In this document: positions 35,015 through 42,923 of the stretch, piece by piece
Layout: each line of letters opens with the position of its first letter
Position numbering within the stretch: the stretch's first letter is position 1
Origin: Acidobacteriota bacterium
GTDB lineage: Bacteria; Actinomycetota; Actinomycetes; Actinomycetales; Microbacteriaceae
Assembly (NCBI GenBank): GCA_019351995.1
Contig: JABBOD010000001.1
Span: forward strand, 42,120 to 106,119
Length of the DNA: 64,000 nt
Direction of reading: 5' to 3'
Notes under the pieces: model-generated
What the model saw: the letters and a program-made list of their open reading frames with translations, nothing else
Database searches by the model: none
What the model was told of the DNA's origin: nothing
Program-made: the position numbers and the translations under genes

Positions 35015-36147
35015 GCGAGCGGGCCGAGCAACGCCCCGGCGACGGTCGAGTGAATCGACTCCGTATCGGAGGGGTGGTAGATCCCGGCAAGCACGTCGCG
35101 CTGCAGCCGGGCAAGTTCGCCGGACGCGCTGTAGCCGCTGCCCCCCGCGGTCCGCATCGCCTGGTCGACGACGTACCGAGCGGCTTCGGTTGAGCGATGC
35201 TTGGCACCCGTCAGGTAGCGGAACCAGTTGCCGCCGTAGTCGACGAGGGTGTCGACATCGGATGCCAGCCCCTCGAGTTCTGGACGCAGTCCGTCGAGCG
35301 CGAGGGCGGCATCCGCGACCCGCCAGCGGATGTCGGGGTCCTGCGCGTAGCTGGCCCCGGCGTTCTTGAGACTGGTGCGACCGTGCGCCGCCGCGACCGC
35401 CAGTTCGAGCCCGCGGTCGGCGATGCCGGCGTACACCGATCCCATCAGCAGCAGGAAGTTGGAGAAGATCCCGAAGACGAAGGGGTTGCCGTTCGGGCCG
35501 ACGGGAAGAAAGCGCGACACGTCAGCGTCGGGTACGACGGCATGGTCGAGCCGTGTCGTGTTGCTCTGGGTCGCCCGCATCCCCAGGGTGTTCCAGTCGC
35601 TCAGAGTCGTGACACCTGCAATGGGGGTTACCGGGGTCTCGCGACGCAGGAAGCCGTGCACCAGGCGAGGGCCGCCCTCCGTGCCCTCACCGGTCGTCTG
35701 CTTGCCGAAGATCCCGAGGCGTGTCCACGCCGGGGAGAGCGAGGTGAAGACCTTGGTGCCCGTGAAGGCGAAGCCGCCGTCGACGCGCTCGACCTCGACC
35801 AGCGAGTCCCAGAGCACGAGGTCATTGCCGCCCTCGCTGATGGCGAAGGCGAAGAGCTCGCCGTTCGCGGCATCCTCGAGCATCCAGTCGAGGCTGGTGT
35901 CGCCCCGGTCGTGCAAGACCCGCGCCACGCCGATCCAGATGAGGTGCATGTTGACGCCGAGCGCGGTCGCCGGAGCGTAGGCGGCAAGCAGACGCTGATC
36001 CCGCGCGGTCTCGAGCAGGCTGCGCGGCGCGAGGTAGCCGGCGGCGCGCAACTCCTCCAGATCTTCGGTGAAGAAGGCGTTGTCGCGGTCGTAGCCGGCG
36101 GCGCGGGAGCGGATGCGGTCCAGGAGTTCGGGGGTCAGAACAGACAC
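35011..36147 (-). CDS. Acyl-CoA dehydrogenase-family protein
   Basis: A 378-residue flavoprotein of the acyl-CoA dehydrogenase superfamily. FAFAISEGGNDLVLWDSLVEVERVDGGF and GFAFTGTKVFTSLSPAWTRLGIFG are the FAD-contacting middle domain; DWNTLGMRATQSNTTRLDHAVVPD is the conserved loop; the C-terminal helical domain ends with GGSGYSASGELARLQRDVLAGIYHPS. The ending is close to the DszC/flavin-monooxygenase branch, so an oxygenase role is possible. The GTG start is 6 bases after TAGCCT with no ribosome binding site. Confidence 0.85.
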   Translation of the reverse strand: MSVLTPELLDRIRSRAAGYDRDNAFFTEDLEELRAAGYLAPRSLLETARDQRLLAAYAPATALGVNMHLIWIGVARVLHDRGDTSLDWMLEDAANGELFAFAISEGGNDLVLWDSLVEVERVDGGFAFTGTKVFTSLSPAWTRLGIFGKQTTGEGTEGGPRLVHGFLRRETPVTPIAGVTTLSDWNTLGMRATQSNTTRLDHAVVPDADVSRFLPVGPNGNPFVFGIFSNFLLLMGSVYAGIADRGLELAVAAAHGRTSLKNAGASYAQDPDIRWRVADAALALDGLRPELEGLASDVDTLVDYGGNWFRYLTGAKHRSTEAARYVVDQAMRTAGGSGYSASGELARLQRDVLAGIYHPSDTESIHSTVAGALLGPLA

Positions 36148-36156
36148 GTCTTCAGG

Positions 36157-37365
36157 CTAGCCGCGCGCCGGGATGGCCGCTGGGGTCGCCCGCTGACGCG
36201 CGCGGCCGACCACGATCGTGCCGACGACCACCAGCGCTCCGTCCACAGCCACCAGCGCGACCGTTCCCGGCACGCCGACGACCGGGGCGGCCACAGGAAT
36301 GATCAGCGCCAGCGCCGCGGCGGGAAGCACCACGCGCCCCGGAACCTCCGAGTCGTCGACCAGCGGCCGGTGCAGCACATAAAGCAGCACAAACAACAGG
36401 GCAACCGGGACCGCCAGGGCGTACCCCGTGGCCACCGAACCGATCAGGAGCGGATGCGCGGCACCCTCGACCGCCACCTCGATCCCGGCCCCGACTGCGG
36501 CAATCGCCGCAAACAGGAACCAGTGGCCGTAGCCCCAGAAATACGCGTAGCTGGGGCGTGCGGTGAGGCCGCGCTCGGTTGGCGCGAGAAAGTAGATCCA
36601 CCAGATCGCGAATAGCAGCGCGAGCCCCGCCACACCCACCATCACGAGTGACGGAGTCACGCCGCCCGCCGCGAGCGCGCGTTGCATGGCGGCCGTCGCC
36701 GCGGCAACGCTCTCGCCCAGCAGGATGATCACGAACAGCCCGTACCGTTCTGCGATGTGGCCGGGATGCCACGAGGTCCGCGCGCCGCGCTCCGCCAGGA
36801 GCGGCACCGACATGTCCAGCACGGCGAGCACGACGAACGAGACGATTCCGAACTCTGCCGGCAGGAGCAGACGAAGCACCCAGCCGAGCTGCACGAGCGC
36901 GATCCCACCGGCGTAGCGCCAGGCGGGCCGGCGAGATTCGGGGTGCTCGAGTCCCGCTCGCACCCACTGGGCGATCAGGCCGACCCGCATGATCGCGTAG
37001 CCGAGGGTGATCGCCAGATAGTGCGAACCCGTGAAGGCGGCGGGAACACCGGCGGCGAGCACGAGCACGCCCGCCATCTGCACGAGGGTGAAGATCCGGT
37101 ACAGCACGTCGTCGGTGTCGAACGCCGACGCAAACCACGTGAAGTTCATCCACGCCCACCAGATGGCGAAGAACACCATGAGGTAGGGGACGATCGCGGT
37201 GAGCGGGTGGCCGTCCACAATGGACGTCGCCAGCTCCGCCGCAAGCGACGAAATCGCCACCACGAAGGTCAGATCGAAGAGCAGCTCGAGCGGGCTCGAC
37301 GCACGGTGTGCTTCCGTGCTGCTGCGGGCGCGCATCCGCACATGAAGCTGGGGCCCGGAGCTCAT
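36157..37365 (-). CDS. Low-temperature-requirement protein A (LtrA) family
   Basis: A 402-residue integral membrane protein with about 12 helices. ASSPLELLFDLTFVVAISSLA at residues 23-43 is the LtrA signature and AERYGLFVIILLGESVAAA is the second conserved block. Function is unknown; Listeria ltrA mutants fail to grow in the cold. TAGGCT is 6 bases before the ATG, indicating a leaderless start. It is unlinked in function to its neighbours. Confidence 0.9.
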   Translation of the reverse strand: MSSGPQLHVRMRARSSTEAHRASSPLELLFDLTFVVAISSLAAELATSIVDGHPLTAIVPYLMVFFAIWWAWMNFTWFASAFDTDDVLYRIFTLVQMAGVLVLAAGVPAAFTGSHYLAITLGYAIMRVGLIAQWVRAGLEHPESRRPAWRYAGGIALVQLGWVLRLLLPAEFGIVSFVVLAVLDMSVPLLAERGARTSWHPGHIAERYGLFVIILLGESVAAATAAMQRALAAGGVTPSLVMVGVAGLALLFAIWWIYFLAPTERGLTARPSYAYFWGYGHWFLFAAIAAVGAGIEVAVEGAAHPLLIGSVATGYALAVPVALLFVLLYVLHRPLVDDSEVPGRVVLPAAALALIIPVAAPVVGVPGTVALVAVDGALVVVGTIVVGRARQRATPAAIPARG

Positions 37366-37374
37366 GCCGAGAGC

Positions 37375-38571
37375 CTAGCGATGGGCGGCTAGCTCCTCGG
37401 CGATCGCGTGAATCCCGAGTTCGACCTCGGCGAACGAGGTCGACAGCGGCGACAGGCCGAGCCGGATGCCGGTGGGCCGCCGGAAGTCCGGGATCACGCC
37501 GCGCTCCCAGAGGCGCGGCATGATCGCGGCGAAGGCCGGGTGGTCGAGGGTGATGTGGGATCCGCGGCGGTCGGGATCTCGGGGGGTGGCGAGCACGGCA
37601 TCCGGGAGGAGCTCGTCGGCGAGGGCGATCGCGAACTCCGTCAGCGCGATCGACTTGGCCCGGATGCCCGCCAGCCCGGCTTCGTCGAGGAGCGCGAGCG
37701 TGTCCTGCAGGCCGACCATGCCGAGAACCGGCGGGGTGCCGCTGAGGACCCGCCGCATCCCGGGACCCGGCTCGTAGCCCTGCCCCATCTCGAACGGCCG
37801 AGCCGAGCCGAGCCACCCGGCGATCGGCTGCCGGAACTCGTTCTGCAGATCCGCGCGCACGTAGGCGAAGGCGGGCGCGCCCGGGCCGCCATTGAGGTAC
37901 TTGTAGCTGCAGCCGACCGCGAAGTCGACGCCCCACGCGTCGAGCTCGTGGGGGAGGACTCCAGCCGAATGGCAGAGATCCCAGAGGATGAGAGCCCCCG
38001 CGTCGTGCACCAGCCGGGTGATCGCGGGAATGTCGGCGAGGAATCCGGAGCGGTACGCGATGCTCGACACGATGACGACCGCCGTCCGCTCGCTCACCAC
38101 CTCGGCAACGCGCTCGGGGGTGACATCGCCCTCGTCGATCCAGCGCACGGTCATTCCCCGGTCGGCGGCGATCGTCTCGACCAGGTAGCGGTCGGTCGGG
38201 AAGTCGTCTCGGTCGATGACGAGTTCGTCCCGGCCGGGGCGCAGCCCGATCCCGGCCCGGATCACCTTGTAGAGCAGCACGGTCGTCGAGTCGCCGATCA
38301 CCGTCTGGCCGGATGCCGCCCCCAGCGCCACACGGCCGAGCTCATCGCCGATCCGCACCGGCAGGTCCATCCAGCCCTCATCCCAGCCGCGGATCAGCCG
38401 CTCGGCCCACTGGGTACGCATCACCGATTCGACACGCTCGACGGATGCCGAGAGCGGCCGCCCGAGCGAGTTGCCATCCAGATACGCGGCCACCCCCGGT
38501 GCGGGCAGGAAGCGGGCGAGGTAGCCCGAGAGCGGATCGGCGGCGTCTCGTTCAGCGGCGGAGAGGTCCAT
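37375..38571 (-). CDS. kynU: Kynureninase
   Basis: A 398-residue PLP enzyme that cleaves kynurenine to anthranilate and alanine. YLDGNSLGRPL is the N-terminal block, DLCHSAG (residues 198-204) positions PLP, and Lys224 in CSYKYLNGGPGAPAF is the PLP lysine. TAGGAT is 6 bases before the ATG, so leaderless initiation is likely. No kynA or kynB gene is in the window. The acetyltransferase gene upstream ends 9 bases away on the same strand. Confidence 0.93.
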   Translation of the reverse strand: MDLSAAERDAADPLSGYLARFLPAPGVAAYLDGNSLGRPLSASVERVESVMRTQWAERLIRGWDEGWMDLPVRIGDELGRVALGAASGQTVIGDSTTVLLYKVIRAGIGLRPGRDELVIDRDDFPTDRYLVETIAADRGMTVRWIDEGDVTPERVAEVVSERTAVVIVSSIAYRSGFLADIPAITRLVHDAGALILWDLCHSAGVLPHELDAWGVDFAVGCSYKYLNGGPGAPAFAYVRADLQNEFRQPIAGWLGSARPFEMGQGYEPGPGMRRVLSGTPPVLGMVGLQDTLALLDEAGLAGIRAKSIALTEFAIALADELLPDAVLATPRDPDRRGSHITLDHPAFAAIMPRLWERGVIPDFRRPTGIRLGLSPLSTSFAEVELGIHAIAEELAAHR

Positions 38572-38580
38572 GTCGCGATC

Positions 38581-39183
38581 CTACGACCGGTCCCTCGCGC
38601 GGCGGTCGCGCGCGCCCGCCCTCCACTCCTGGACGAGCAGCGCGTACACGCCCGTGTCCGCCCACTCGCCCTTCAGCCACATGTCCTGCCGGAAGGATGC
38701 CTCGTGCCGCATCCCGAGCCGCACACAGAGCGCAATCGACGCGTCGTTGCGCGGGTCGAGTTCGGCTCGAACCCGGCGCAAGCCGATGTCGTCGAACGCG
38801 AGCCGGAGGGTCGCGCGCGCGGCCTCGCTCGCGTAGCCATTGCCGAAGAAGTCCGGATGCAGGGTCCAGCCGATCTCGCCTTGCAGGCTCTCCGCGCTCG
38901 CGATCCGCAGGAACATGTGCCCGATGACGCGATCAGCGAGTTGGATCGCCAGCTGCAGGTAATCGTGGTCCCGTGTCATCCGGGTCGCTGCGCCCCACTC
39001 CGCGATCTTGGGGACGAGTTCCTCCCGGCTGCGCGGGCCGTGCAGCAGGTAGCGGCAGACGTCCTCGCGGCCCTGGTACGCGGCCACGTCATTCACGTCG
39101 TCCGCGGTCATCAAGCGCAACGTCAGCCGCTCCGTGGCAACCGGCGAGGCGAAGACGTAGCTCAGCGGGGCAGGGGCTTCCAC
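38581..39183 (-). CDS. GNAT acetyltransferase, RimJ/RimL type
   Basis: A 200-residue acetyltransferase. PVATERLTLRLMTADDVNDVAAY is the N-terminal block, LQGEIGWTLHPDFFGNGYASEAARATLRLAF is motif A for acetyl-CoA and RRVRAELDPRNDASIALCVRLGM is motif B. GTG 39183 is chosen because TAGCGT ends 6 bases upstream, as at other leaderless genes; the frame stays open to 39369 and contains another GNAT-like N-terminus (RRPMAPGDLDDVFASR) that may be a vestige. A related 71-bp fragment is at 40034-40104. Confidence 0.85.
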   Translation of the reverse strand: MEAPAPLSYVFASPVATERLTLRLMTADDVNDVAAYQGREDVCRYLLHGPRSREELVPKIAEWGAATRMTRDHDYLQLAIQLADRVIGHMFLRIASAESLQGEIGWTLHPDFFGNGYASEAARATLRLAFDDIGLRRVRAELDPRNDASIALCVRLGMRHEASFRQDMWLKGEWADTGVYALLVQEWRAGARDRRARDRS

Positions 39184-39293
39184 CTCGCCGACGCTAGCAG
39201 CGCGGTCACCGTGTCGGCCAGGACCCAGACGCCGCGAGGCGAAGACGTCATCCAGATCACCCGGTGCCATCGGTCGACGTGTCAGCGCGGCGG

Positions 39294-39710
39294 TCAGACG
39301 AGCCCCGGCGACAGGGTGCGGAAGCCGTACTCCTCGGCCGCGACCAGCAGCCGCTGGTCGTAGCCGCAAATCAGGTCAACGCCGAGGAGATTGGCAGAGG
39401 CGAGATGGATGGCGTCAAGACTTCGCAGCGTGACCGGCCCGAGGCGTTGGGCGATGTCAATGACTTGGTCGGTGATGGCGAACTGGTAGATGCCCGTCAT
39501 CGCAGTCTCGATCACGTCGATGACTCGTCTCGGCGACTCTTCTTCGAGACGCTTCCGTATGGTCCGTGATACTTCGATCCATGCCAAGTTGGAAGATACG
39601 AGTTCGTCGCCATCACGGGCAAAGCCCTCAAGAGCCTCGCGACAAGCTTGCGACTCCAGCTCGGTCACGACTCGCTTCAGGATTGCACTGCTATCGAGAT
39701 AGACGCGCAC
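39294..39710 (-). CDS. vapC: VapC-type PIN-domain toxin
   Basis: A 138-residue PIN nuclease. The acidic metal-binding residues are Asp6 (VYLDSSAI), Glu46 (WIEVSRT), Asp99 (LDAIHLASA) and Asp118 (GYDQRLL), so the active site is complete. VapC toxins cut RNA, often tRNA. The GTG start directly follows the stop of the antitoxin gene. The targeted RNA cannot be told from sequence. Confidence 0.92.
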   Translation of the reverse strand: MRVYLDSSAILKRVVTELESQACREALEGFARDGDELVSSNLAWIEVSRTIRKRLEEESPRRVIDVIETAMTGIYQFAITDQVIDIAQRLGPVTLRSLDAIHLASANLLGVDLICGYDQRLLVAAEEYGFRTLSPGLV

Positions 39711-39989
39711 TTAGAAGCGATCATCGCGGTCAAGGAGCTCCATCATGGTGTGCCCTCCAAGATCGAGTGGCTGTTCGACATGCCGCATGGGTTCGCGCGG
39801 GGGGACGAGGAGCCCCGCAGTGTAGAGCTCCTCACGTGAGCGCTGCCGCGCGACGGGCGGCACGTCGACGAGGCCGAGGTACTGGTCGAGCGCGTCGCGG
39901 ATGAGTTCCTGCTGCGAGCGTCCGGTGCTGGCCGCACGCTCGCGCAGTGCCGCTTCGGCCCGGGGCTTGAGCCGCAGATTGGTTGCCAT
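39711..39989 (-). CDS. vapB: VapB-type ribbon-helix-helix antitoxin
   Basis: A 92-residue antitoxin. NLRLKPRAEAALRERAASTGRSQQELIRDALDQYL-type N-terminus is a ribbon-helix-helix DNA-binding domain (residues 3-38); the acidic tail (MMELLDRDDRF) would wrap the toxin. TACCAT ends 6 bases before the ATG, so the message is probably leaderless. It lies directly before vapC with no gap. Confidence 0.9.
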   Translation of the reverse strand: MATNLRLKPRAEAALRERAASTGRSQQELIRDALDQYLGLVDVPPVARQRSREELYTAGLLVPPREPMRHVEQPLDLGGHTMMELLDRDDRF

Positions 39990-39997
39990 AGCGGGAT

Positions 39998-40026
39998 GGT
40001 ACCAATATCGGTACTAGCCCGGTACC
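39998..40026. promoter_or_regulatory. Triple GGTAC operator of vapBC
   Basis: GGTAC begins at 39998, 40010 and 40021, that is, about one helical turn apart, as expected for ribbon-helix-helix dimers binding side by side. The first copy overlaps the -10 box of vapB. Neighbouring copies also form inverted pairs, since GGTACC is self-complementary. Confidence 0.55.
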
Positions 40027-40033
40027 GCACGTC

Positions 40034-40104
40034 GCGTCACCATTCCCGACGAAGTCCGGGTGCACGGTCCAGCCGATCTGACGGTGCAGGCTCTCCGCGC
40101 TCGC
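40034..40104 (-). pseudogene. GNAT acetyltransferase fragment
   Basis: These 71 bases match 38831-38901 inside the GNAT gene at about 61 positions. In the leftward frame they encode a relic of motif A (IGWTVHPDFVGNG), the equivalent of IGWTLHPDFFGNG in the intact gene. Nothing of the rest of a gene remains on either side: the vapBC promoter begins to the left and the ornithine cyclodeaminase stop is 3 bases to the right. Confidence 0.75.
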
Positions 40105-40107
40105 CGC

Positions 40108-41136
40108 TCAGACGATCGGAGCCAGAACGCCGACCATGCCGAAGAGATCCTTCGGGTCGTCCGGCTCGGCGACCAGGTCGATCTGGACCTCGTACTCGGT
40201 GCCGAGCACCTGGTCAGAGAGATACCGCAGTGCCGTGAAGTCTTCGATCGCGAACCCGACGGAGTCGAACACGGTGATCTGATCCGCCGCAACGCGGCCC
40301 GGCGCGTCCCCGGTCAGGACCTGCCAGAACTCGGTGACCGGGAAGCTCTCGGGCTTCTGCTGGATCTCACCCTCGATGCGGGTCTGCGCGGTGTGTTCGA
40401 CGAACACCGTCGAACGGTCGAGGATCGCGGGGTCGAGTTCCGTCTTCCCGGGGCAGTCCCCCCCGATGGCGTTGATGTGCATGCCGGGTTGCACCATGTC
40501 GTCCCGCAACACCGTCGCGAGTGCCTTATCGGCGGTGCAGGTGGTGACGACGTCAGCGCCTGCCGTCGCGTCGGCGGCGCTGCTCGCGATCCGAATGTCG
40601 AAGCCGAGTGGTTCGAGGTTGCGAACGAACTTCTGCATCGCCAGCGGGTCGGTGTCCCAGACCCGCAAGGTGTTGATCCCCAGGGCTGCGCGCATGCCGA
40701 GAGCCTGGAACTCCGCTTGGCTGCCCGAGCCGATCATGCCCATGACCGTGGAATCGGGTCGCGCGAGTTGACGAGCGACCAGCGCCGAGGTGGCCGCCGT
40801 CCGGAGCGCAGTGAGAAGAGTCATCTCCGCGAGAAGGATCGGGTAGCCGTTGCGCACGTCCGAGAGGAGACCGAAAGCCGTCACCGTCTGGAATCCGAGC
40901 GTCGGATTGGATGGGTGTCCGTTGACGTACTTGAACGCGTACTTCTCGAAATCACTCGTCGGCATCAACTCGATGACCCCGTATGGCGTGTGGCTGGCCA
41001 CTCGCGGAGCCCGTTCGAACTGCTCCCAGCGCCGGAAGTCCTCGTCGAGGTAGTCGACCATGCCAGCGATGACCGCCTGCGGGGCCCGCGAGGAAACCCA
41101 GCGCACCATGTCGCGGACACCGACGAATCTCGTCAT
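40108..41136 (-). CDS. Ornithine cyclodeaminase-family protein
   Basis: A 342-residue protein of the ornithine cyclodeaminase/mu-crystallin family. ALRTAATSALVARQLARPDS contains the substrate-binding Arg region, GMIGSGSQAEFQALGM the NAD-binding motif, and HINAIGGDCPGKTELDP the catalytic Asp block. Ornithine cyclodeaminase makes proline and ammonia. ATG 41136 overlaps the dimethylargininase stop by 4 bases and is preferred to an ATG 24 bases upstream. With dimethylargininase it could form a route from methylated arginine or related compounds, but citrulline to ornithine would need another enzyme. Confidence 0.88.
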   Translation of the reverse strand: MTRFVGVRDMVRWVSSRAPQAVIAGMVDYLDEDFRRWEQFERAPRVASHTPYGVIELMPTSDFEKYAFKYVNGHPSNPTLGFQTVTAFGLLSDVRNGYPILLAEMTLLTALRTAATSALVARQLARPDSTVMGMIGSGSQAEFQALGMRAALGINTLRVWDTDPLAMQKFVRNLEPLGFDIRIASSAADATAGADVVTTCTADKALATVLRDDMVQPGMHINAIGGDCPGKTELDPAILDRSTVFVEHTAQTRIEGEIQQKPESFPVTEFWQVLTGDAPGRVAADQITVFDSVGFAIEDFTALRYLSDQVLGTEYEVQIDLVAEPDDPKDLFGMVGVLAPIV

Positions 41137-41981
41137 CGGCGCAGCTCCAGCGTGCAGCACTTCACGCCGCCGCCGCCGAGCAGCAGCTCGCTGAGGTCGA
41201 CACCGTGCGGGGTGAAGCCGCGCTCGCGCAGTTGGCGCTCGAAGTCGGTGGCACGCGACGCGATGACCACGTTCTTGCCGTCGGAGAAGGAGTTGAGGCC
41301 GAGCACGGCGGCATCCTCGTCGTTGACCAAGATGGCATCGGGAAAACGGTCCTCGAGGATCGCGCGCGACGCGTCGTCGAAAGCCTTCGGCAGGTAGGCG
41401 ACCGAGCCGGGGCCGCCATTCGAGTCCAGCACGGCAAAGGCCGTGTCGAGGTGGTAGAAGCTCGGATCGACCAGCGTCAAGGTCACGACCTCGCGACCGT
41501 AGAGCTTGCGGAGCTCATCGTGGCTCGCGGCATCACTGCGGAATCCGGTCCCCGCGTAGATGGTGTCGCCGACGAGCAGGAAGTCGCCTTCTCCCTCGTT
41601 GGTCGAGACGGGCTCGGCCACCGTGAAGCCGTTCGCGGCGAACCACTCCATGTAGGCGGGACCCTCCGGCTGACGCTCCGGGTACTGGAACTTGGCCCCG
41701 TAGGCGATGCCGTCGAGCACGTAACCGCCGTTCGCCGCGTAGACCATGTCGGGCAGACCTGCCACACCGTCGATCAGGTGCACCTCGAACCCGAGCTCGA
41801 GGTACTTCGCGTAGAGCGTCTCCCACTGACGCACGGCCAGACCGGTGTCTGTCGGGTCCTGGGGATTCATCCACGGGTTGATGCGGTAGCTGACGGTGAA
41901 GAAGTCCGGCCGGCACATCAGAACGGTGCGGGTGGTGGCGACGCGCTCGGGCGCGGAAGCAGAGGGGTGGGTCAAGGTCAT
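41133..41981 (-). CDS. ddaH: Dimethylarginine dimethylaminohydrolase (dimethylargininase)
   Basis: A 282-residue amidinotransferase-fold hydrolase that converts methylated arginines to citrulline and methylamines. NEGEGDFLLVG has the acidic guanidinium-binding residues, His177 is in SFYHLDTAFAV and the nucleophile is Cys275 in GGGGVKCCTLELRR. It is divergent from an Lrp-family gene and coupled to the ornithine cyclodeaminase gene. ATG 41981 has GAAGGC close upstream. Ornithine or arginine as substrate cannot be excluded. Confidence 0.87.
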   Translation of the reverse strand: MTLTHPSASAPERVATTRTVLMCRPDFFTVSYRINPWMNPQDPTDTGLAVRQWETLYAKYLELGFEVHLIDGVAGLPDMVYAANGGYVLDGIAYGAKFQYPERQPEGPAYMEWFAANGFTVAEPVSTNEGEGDFLLVGDTIYAGTGFRSDAASHDELRKLYGREVVTLTLVDPSFYHLDTAFAVLDSNGGPGSVAYLPKAFDDASRAILEDRFPDAILVNDEDAAVLGLNSFSDGKNVVIASRATDFERQLRERGFTPHGVDLSELLLGGGGVKCCTLELRR

Positions 41982-42086
41982 GCCTTCAGTGTGTCACGCA
42001 CACATCCGGACGTTCAGAGCTTCAGGCGCACTGAATCAGCGTGATTGGCTTCCCTCATGCAAGAAATCGCCGTACCCTGTTATCTC

Positions 42087-42524
42087 GTGGACAATCTCGA
42101 CTACGGCATCCTCGACCTGCTTCGCCTGAACGCGCGCGCCGGCTACGGCGACATCGGCGAGCGTGTGGGTCTCTCGGCCTCGGCGGTGAAGCGCCGAGTC
42201 GATCGGCTGGTCGCCGATAACGTCATCCGTTCTTTCACGATCCAGGTCGATCCGGCCGTCGACGGACTCGGAACCGAAGCGTACGTCGAGCTGTTCTGCC
42301 GGGGAACCGTCGCCCCCGATGAGCTCAAGCGAATCCTCTCGGGTATCCCCGAGGTGGTGGATGCATCGACCGTCACGGGCTCCGCCGACGCGATGGTCCA
42401 CATCCGCTCGCGTGATATCCCCTCACTCGAGGATGCGCTGGAACGGGTGCGGATCGCGCCCAGCGTGGATCACACGCGCAGCGCCGTGGTACTCACGCAT
42501 CTGATCCACCGCAGCTACGACTGA
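42087..42524 (+). CDS. Lrp/AsnC-family regulator
   Basis: A 145-residue feast/famine regulator. VDNLDYGILDLLRLNARAGYGDIGERVGLSASAVKRRVDRL is split between the usual first helix and a helix-turn-helix at about residues 19-41; the RAM ligand domain follows (AYVELFCRGTVAPDELKRIL). Homologues start at the MDNLD position, which corresponds to GTG 42087; ATG 42057 and TTG 42045 are in frame and cannot be excluded. TACCCT is 8 bases before the GTG. It probably senses an amino acid and controls the divergent ddaH-cyclodeaminase operon. Confidence 0.88.
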   Translation: MDNLDYGILDLLRLNARAGYGDIGERVGLSASAVKRRVDRLVADNVIRSFTIQVDPAVDGLGTEAYVELFCRGTVAPDELKRILSGIPEVVDASTVTGSADAMVHIRSRDIPSLEDALERVRIAPSVDHTRSAVVLTHLIHRSYD

Positions 42525-42545
42525 ACGCGTCTGAGGCGCCTCCCG

Positions 42546-42923
42546 CTACGCGGCACCCGGCTGAGCGAGGGCGGCCGCCAGCGGCCACTCCTCGCTCAGG
42601 ATGACCTGCCGCGCTGCTCCCGTTGTGCGGTTCACCAGCACCGGGGCCATCAGATTCACGATCGGCGACCCGTCGGAGATCCGCGTGACCACCAACACAT
42701 CCACGTCGTCACTGCTCGACCCGATGGAGTCGTAACTCTCCTCGTCGAAGGCCGGCAGGTACCACGGCAGGAAAACCGGGGCGTCGAGCACGAAGAGGCG
42801 GATATCCGGCGCGTCTGCCGAACGCAGGGTGTGCAAACCGTGCGCGCCCTCCACCTCATCCAGCGTGAAATCGAGCAGCGGGGCGAGTCCGGGAGGCGAC
42901 TCCACGAAGGTCAGCGCGGTCAT
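42546..42923 (-). CDS. fliW: Flagellar assembly factor FliW
   Basis: A 125-residue cytoplasmic protein. FliW binds flagellin and CsrA in turn, so that free flagellin releases FliW and lets CsrA repress hag/fliC translation. Family features are FVESPPGLAPLLDFTLDEVEGAHGLHTL at the start, the FLPWYLP loop and the strand DVDVLVVTRISDGSPIVNLMAPVLVNRTTGAARQVIL region. Its ATG overlaps the flgL stop by 4 bases. It is the last gene of the flgN-flgK-flgL-fliW operon. No csrA gene is next to it, which is where it often occurs. Confidence 0.9.
   Translation of the reverse strand: MTALTFVESPPGLAPLLDFTLDEVEGAHGLHTLRSADAPDIRLFVLDAPVFLPWYLPAFDEESYDSIGSSSDDVDVLVVTRISDGSPIVNLMAPVLVNRTTGAARQVILSEEWPLAAALAQPGAA

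Noticed and set aside
36152-37936. 594-codon open frame spanning ltrA and kynU on the same strand
   Set aside because: Frame-shifted shadow of two well-recognised genes.
39294-39989. Defence island or mobile element around vapBC
   Set aside because: No integrase, transposase, terminal repeats or other defence genes are near; only the toxin-antitoxin pair and GNAT fragments are seen.
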